DNA from: JAJYSO01 sp964451785
GTDB taxonomy: Bacteria; Bacteroidota; Bacteroidia; Flavobacteriales; Flavobacteriaceae
Direction: 5' to 3'
Assembly: GCA_964451785.1 (NCBI GenBank)
Contig: CAYVJG010000008.1
Location: 29,138 to 93,137 of the forward strand
Length of the DNA stretch: 64,000 nt
The notes under the pieces were generated by a model. It did no database searches. It was not told the origin of the DNA and worked only from the letters and a program-made list of their open reading frames with translations. Each line of letters begins with the position of its first letter. Position 1 is the stretch's first letter. The position numbers were made by a program, and so were the translations under genes. This document shows, piece after piece, positions 60,687 to 64,000 of the stretch.

Positions 60687-61448
60687 GTGAAAATTACATT
60701 TTTAGGTACTGGAACTTCTCAAGGCATTCCTGTTATCGGCAGTCAGCATCCGGTGTGTTTAAGCAACGACCTCAAAGATAAGCGATTACGAACTTCCGCT
60801 ATGATTGAATGGGATAATTATCGCTATATTATTGATTGTGGCCCTGATTTTAGACAACAAATGCTCGCTAATAAGGTTGATCGAATTGATGGCATTATAT
60901 TTACACATGAACACACTGATCACCTGATTGGTTTTGATGACATCCGCCCTTTTTATTTCAAGCAAGGTGATGTACCTATCTATGCGCATCCGCGTGTTTT
61001 AAAAGCACTACAAGAACGGTTTGCTTACGTTTTTCAAACACACAACAAATACCCTGGTGCGCCATCCGTCAAAACACACCTTTTAACAGGCTCTTCTTTC
61101 TACCTCGGAAACTGCCTAGTTAGTCCTATTGAAGTGCTGCACGGCAAACTCCCAATTTTTGGTTATAGATTTGGTGATTTGACGTACATAACTGATGCTA
61201 AAACAATTGACGATAGTCAAATTGCTAAACTTCAAGGTACGCGTGTGCTCGTTATTAACGCCTTGCGAAATGAACCGCATCACTCGCATTTTAATTTAGA
61301 AGAAGCCTTAGATTTTGTGAAAAAAATAAATCCTGAAGTCACTTATTTTACGCATATTAGCCACCTGCTAGGATTTCATCAAGAAGTTGAACAACAACTT
61401 CCTGACAATGTCCATTTGGCTTACGATAATTTAAAAATAGAACTCTAA
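60687..61448 (+). CDS. MBL-fold metallohydrolase (PhnP/RNase Z-like)
   Basis: 253 residues, GTG start. KITFLGTGTSQGIPVIG opens the fold; the zinc motif HEHTDH (H74, H76, D78, H79) is intact, with later ligands in VLHGKLPIFGYR and YITDAK, and THISHLLGF near the end. The layout matches cytosolic PhnP-like cyclic phosphodiesterase and RNase BN relatives; an early Cys (HPVCLSND) lies where PhnP has extra metal ligands. Exact substrate unknown. Its stop overlaps the next start by one base, so the two are coupled. Confidence 0.9.
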   Translation: MKITFLGTGTSQGIPVIGSQHPVCLSNDLKDKRLRTSAMIEWDNYRYIIDCGPDFRQQMLANKVDRIDGIIFTHEHTDHLIGFDDIRPFYFKQGDVPIYAHPRVLKALQERFAYVFQTHNKYPGAPSVKTHLLTGSSFYLGNCLVSPIEVLHGKLPIFGYRFGDLTYITDAKTIDDSQIAKLQGTRVLVINALRNEPHHSHFNLEEALDFVKKINPEVTYFTHISHLLGFHQEVEQQLPDNVHLAYDNLKIEL

Positions 61449-61948
61449 TGAAAGCTCGCGTTTTTCTCTACCTCTTTTTATTTGCCTTTTTGTACAATGT
61501 GTACCAATTTATGAACTCTAAACGTTATGTCAAGGAGCAAGAAAAATTAGTACACAATTTAACTGAAGAAGTCGACTCCCTCAAAGCACAACTCGCTTCT
61601 ACACAAAACAACTCTCCTTTTGATGAAAATCGAGGATTTAGCTTGCGCAGCAATAGTCATTCTCGTGAATTTTTTGAAAATCAGGGCATTTCAGTCGATT
61701 CAATTATTGCTAAAATCGAATCTAAAATCATCGCTCAAAATTCGGTTGATGCCGACAACCCCCTCGTACCTTATAGTGGCATGAAAGGCAAAATGCGTAT
61801 TAATCGCGTTAAAGTGCTCAATAACCGTTGGGTGATGGCCGAATTTACTGACGGTGTCTATTGGGGCAACTGCATTATTTCTTATTATTTAGACGAACAT
61901 AACAAATTGCAATTTGACACCCTAGACGGTGTGTTATACAGCAAATAG
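61448..61948 (+). CDS. Single-span membrane protein with coiled coil, coupled to MBL hydrolase
   Basis: 166 residues. An N-terminal membrane helix (VFLYLFLFAFLYNVYQF) is followed by a short coiled coil (VKEQEKLVHNLTEEVDSLKA, about 28-50), a polar linker and a beta-rich C-terminal domain (MKGKMRINRVKVLNNRWVMA, GVYWGNCIISYYLDE). Looks like a periplasm-facing or cytosolic anchored domain; no family name recognised. Starts on the last base of the MBL gene stop (TAATG), arguing for a linked function. Confidence 0.75.
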   Translation: MKARVFLYLFLFAFLYNVYQFMNSKRYVKEQEKLVHNLTEEVDSLKAQLASTQNNSPFDENRGFSLRSNSHSREFFENQGISVDSIIAKIESKIIAQNSVDADNPLVPYSGMKGKMRINRVKVLNNRWVMAEFTDGVYWGNCIISYYLDEHNKLQFDTLDGVLYSK

Positions 61949-61974
61949 CTACATATCAATACATTACAATATTA

Positions 61975-62002
61975 AAATAGACGAGTACTCACTCGTCTAT
62001 TT
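61975..62002 (+). terminator. Terminator after the MBL-membrane protein unit
   Basis: AAATAGACGAGT and ACTCGTCTATTT form a perfect 12-bp stem with a 4-base loop. The following T-run is modest. Confidence 0.75.
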
Positions 62003-62071
62003 GCTTTCTAAAAAACAACTTTTCCTTCGTCATTCTGCTACACAAAGCTTACATTTAAGGCACAAAATAAA

Positions 62072-63847
62072 ATGCTTATGACCCCTAATGAAAAAGTAGC
62101 TGCATTGCGTCAACTGATGCAGCAACGCGATATTTCAGCTTTTATCGTTTATTCTGCCGATCCACACATGAGTGAATACCTTCCTACAGAATGGCAGGAA
62201 CGCCAATGGCTATCTGGCTTTACCGGCTCTGCAGGATTTGTAGTTGTCACTCAAAAAAATGCCGGATTATGGACTGATGGTCGTTATTTTACGCAAGCAA
62301 ATACTGAGCTCAAAGACTCCGGGATCGACTTGTTTAAAGACCGTATTGAAGGGACCATCAATTATATCGACTGGATTATTTCTGAAACGCAGCCTGGCGC
62401 TAAAATTGCCGTTAATGCTTTAGCTACTGCTCACGCCAATTGGAACGATTTAAATTTAAAATTAACCAAGGCTCAACGTCAAATTATCGATTCACCTTTA
62501 CTCAATGAACTCTGGACAGAGCGCGGTGAACCAGTTAAAAATGAAGTTTTTACACAACCCATTAGTCGCTCAGGACAAAACACAATCGATAAGCTAAGCG
62601 CTATTCGTCAAAAATTGGCCAAAAAAGGAGCCACAGCGCATATTATTTCTAGTTTAGACGATGTCGCTTGGACACTAAACCTGCGCGGTAGTGATGTAGA
62701 GTGTAATCCAGTGTTTTTAGGTTACATTTATATGACAACCGATCGAGCAATACTCTTTGTCGATGAAGACAAACTTACTGATGATGCGAAAAAACAACTG
62801 GCAGAAGCGCAAGTAGAACTTAGTGCATACGCTAATTTCCTACCTTTTTTAAAACAGTTAAAAGACCAATGCATTCTGCTATCGCCGCAAAGTAATCAAG
62901 CTATTTTTGAGGCTGTTAAATCAACTAATCAGCTCATTGAAGGGTCTGTTCCCGGCAATTTGATGAAAGCCATTAAAAACGATACTGAACTCAAAGGTAC
63001 ACGCGAGGCCATGTTGCGCGATGGTGTAGCTATGGTCAAGTTTATTCACTGGCTGACCAAAACTGCCGGCAAAGAAGAATTAAACGAATACGGCATCGGC
63101 GAAAAACTGCGCAATTTCAGAGCTGAAGGCAGAAATTTTGTAGGTGAAAGTTTTGGTAGTATTGTCGGATTTAAAGGTAATGGCGCCATTATTCACTATT
63201 CTGCAAAACCGGAAACAGCGGCTCAGGTTACTAACGACAGTAGCATTTTGGTAGACTCAGGTGGACAGTATATTGAAGGAACGACTGACATCACAAGAAC
63301 CTTTCCTTTAGGAAAAGTAAGTGATTCGTTTAAACACGATTATACAATTGTACTTAAAGGAATGATTCAATTATCAATGGCGCAATTTCCCAAAGGAACA
63401 CGCGGCTCTCAGCTTGATGTTTTAGCGCGTTTACCCCTCTGGCGAGAAGGCAAAGATTTCAATCATGGCACCGGTCATGGCGTCGGCAGCTTCTTAAATG
63501 TACACGAAGGCCCACAAAGCATTCGCAAGGAAGAAAATGCAATTGTCCTACAACCCGGCATGATTTTGTCAAATGAACCTGGGTACTACATCGAAAACCA
63601 GTACGGCATCCGCCACGAAAATTTAATGGTAGTCAAAGCAGATAAAACCACTGAATGGAACAATTTTTATGCGTTTGAAACGCTTACCCTATGTCCATTT
63701 ATGACTGAGCCGATTATTAAAGATTTACTCAGCTCTGAAGAAATTGATTGGCTCAACACCTATCATCAAACTTGTGCCGAAAAACTAGGTGATTTACTCG
63801 AAGGAGAAGTTAAATCTTGGTTCTTAGAGCAAGTTAAACCGATTTAA
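62072..63847 (+). CDS. Xaa-Pro aminopeptidase (aminopeptidase P, M24B)
   Basis: 591 residues, the longer three-domain form. Two creatinase-like N-terminal domains (about 1-310; LSGFTGSAGFVVVT, WTDGRYFTQA) precede the pita-bread catalytic domain, with dimetal ligands in LVDSGGQYIEGTTDITRTF (two Asp), HGTGHGVGSFLNVHEG (His), SNEPGYY (Glu) and GIRHENLM (Glu). Removes N-terminal residues ahead of proline. No signal peptide, so cytosolic. The in-frame ATG at 62078 is an equally good start. Probably transcribed alone between two terminators. Confidence 0.94.
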   Translation: MLMTPNEKVAALRQLMQQRDISAFIVYSADPHMSEYLPTEWQERQWLSGFTGSAGFVVVTQKNAGLWTDGRYFTQANTELKDSGIDLFKDRIEGTINYIDWIISETQPGAKIAVNALATAHANWNDLNLKLTKAQRQIIDSPLLNELWTERGEPVKNEVFTQPISRSGQNTIDKLSAIRQKLAKKGATAHIISSLDDVAWTLNLRGSDVECNPVFLGYIYMTTDRAILFVDEDKLTDDAKKQLAEAQVELSAYANFLPFLKQLKDQCILLSPQSNQAIFEAVKSTNQLIEGSVPGNLMKAIKNDTELKGTREAMLRDGVAMVKFIHWLTKTAGKEELNEYGIGEKLRNFRAEGRNFVGESFGSIVGFKGNGAIIHYSAKPETAAQVTNDSSILVDSGGQYIEGTTDITRTFPLGKVSDSFKHDYTIVLKGMIQLSMAQFPKGTRGSQLDVLARLPLWREGKDFNHGTGHGVGSFLNVHEGPQSIRKEENAIVLQPGMILSNEPGYYIENQYGIRHENLMVVKADKTTEWNNFYAFETLTLCPFMTEPIIKDLLSSEEIDWLNTYHQTCAEKLGDLLEGEVKSWFLEQVKPI

Positions 63848-63870
63848 TCGCATTGTATAATATGCATCAC

Positions 63871-63914
63871 AAAGCCCTTTTTATCAAGCTAATCCACAGA
63901 TAAAAGGGCTTTTC
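63871..63914 (+). terminator. Terminator after aminopeptidase P
   Basis: AAAGCCCTTTTTATC and GATAAAAGGGCTTT pair with one bulge around a loop of about 13 bases, ending in T. Confidence 0.82.
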
Positions 63915-63945
63915 ACTAAACTACGGAAAAAGAAGTTTCTTAGGC

Positions 63946-64000
63946 TTTATACGGAAGTGACATTCAAAATGGACCAATCTTCCTGTTAAAATTACAAATC
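63946..64000 (+). repeat. Dispersed 55-bp repeat, copy 2 (cut by window end)
   Basis: Matches 29617-29671 with a single mismatch in the same orientation and continues off the window edge, so its true length is unknown. Confidence 0.9.

Noticed and set aside
1..64000. CRISPR arrays, tRNA/rRNA genes, complete insertion sequences, prophage
   Set aside because: No regularly spaced direct repeats, no T-loop or rRNA signatures, no transposase or phage structural genes were seen on either strand.

Overview
The window reads as a chromosomal segment of a low-GC member of the Bacteroidota, most likely a flavobacterium. Several things point there. There is a TamB plus lipoprotein-type TamA (TamL) pair. 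DnaX lacks the usual zinc cluster. A BlaI regulator sits with an M56 sensor that ends in a TonB-like domain, and there are PepSY-like periplasmic proteins and GH109/GH20 enzymes. Shine-Dalgarno sequences are largely absent, and many genes are preceded by the Bacteroidota -7 element TAnnTTTG. No rRNA, tRNA, CRISPR array, complete insertion sequence or phage was seen. I cannot name the genus.

Layout. 0-3 kb: a YtkA-like lipoprotein and a copper-type TonB-dependent receptor carrying CxxxM and HxM motifs. 3.3-13.4 kb: housekeeping genes, namely purC-phoH, a SAM hydrolase, head-to-head pabB/pabA, an overlapping nnr-hutH pair, and DUF445 and DUF4190 membrane proteins. 13.4-15.6 kb: an accessory strip with a dispersed repeat, a 53-residue membrane protein, a glyoxalase fragment and two exported proteins of unknown function. 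15.7-20.3 kb: a secreted endonuclease/phosphatase-fold protein, a GH20 hexosaminidase and galE. 20.4-27.8 kb: the tamB-tamL operon. 28-29.7 kb: an acyltransferase and an internally deleted methyltransferase. 29.9-36.7 kb, all on the minus strand: lpdA, nhaA, then surE / small membrane protein / lpxB / DUF456, and a UbiE-like methyltransferase. 37-41.5 kb: a double-length UvrA-like ATPase. 41.7-45 kb: an esterase, a YncE-like propeller and a siderophore-interacting protein, which may be an iron-scavenging set. 45-49.1 kb: a hairpin cluster, the BlaI/M56 pair, a PepSY-like protein, and a nitroreductase divergent from an HxlR regulator. 49.2-54.6 kb: dnaX (with a likely frameshift site), miaE, a two-component system and a second PepSY-like protein. 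54.7-57.5 kb: a second accessory strip of small unrelated genes. 57.6-64 kb: a Tat-exported GH109-type enzyme, a conserved unknown, an MBL-fold hydrolase with a small membrane protein, and aminopeptidase P.

Most notable: (1) the 1494-residue tandem UvrA-like protein, with four ABC modules of which the second is degenerate, and apparently no UvrB-binding domain; (2) an A-AAA-AAA slip site in dnaX followed by a -1-frame stop one codon later, placed just before the tau-type C-terminal domain; (3) a roughly 200-bp cluster of tri-loop hairpins at 45.1-45.3 kb with competing pairings; (4) a three-copy dispersed repeat made of two inverted-repeat modules; (5) a blaI promoter with overlapping perfect palindromes directly upstream of the -7 box.
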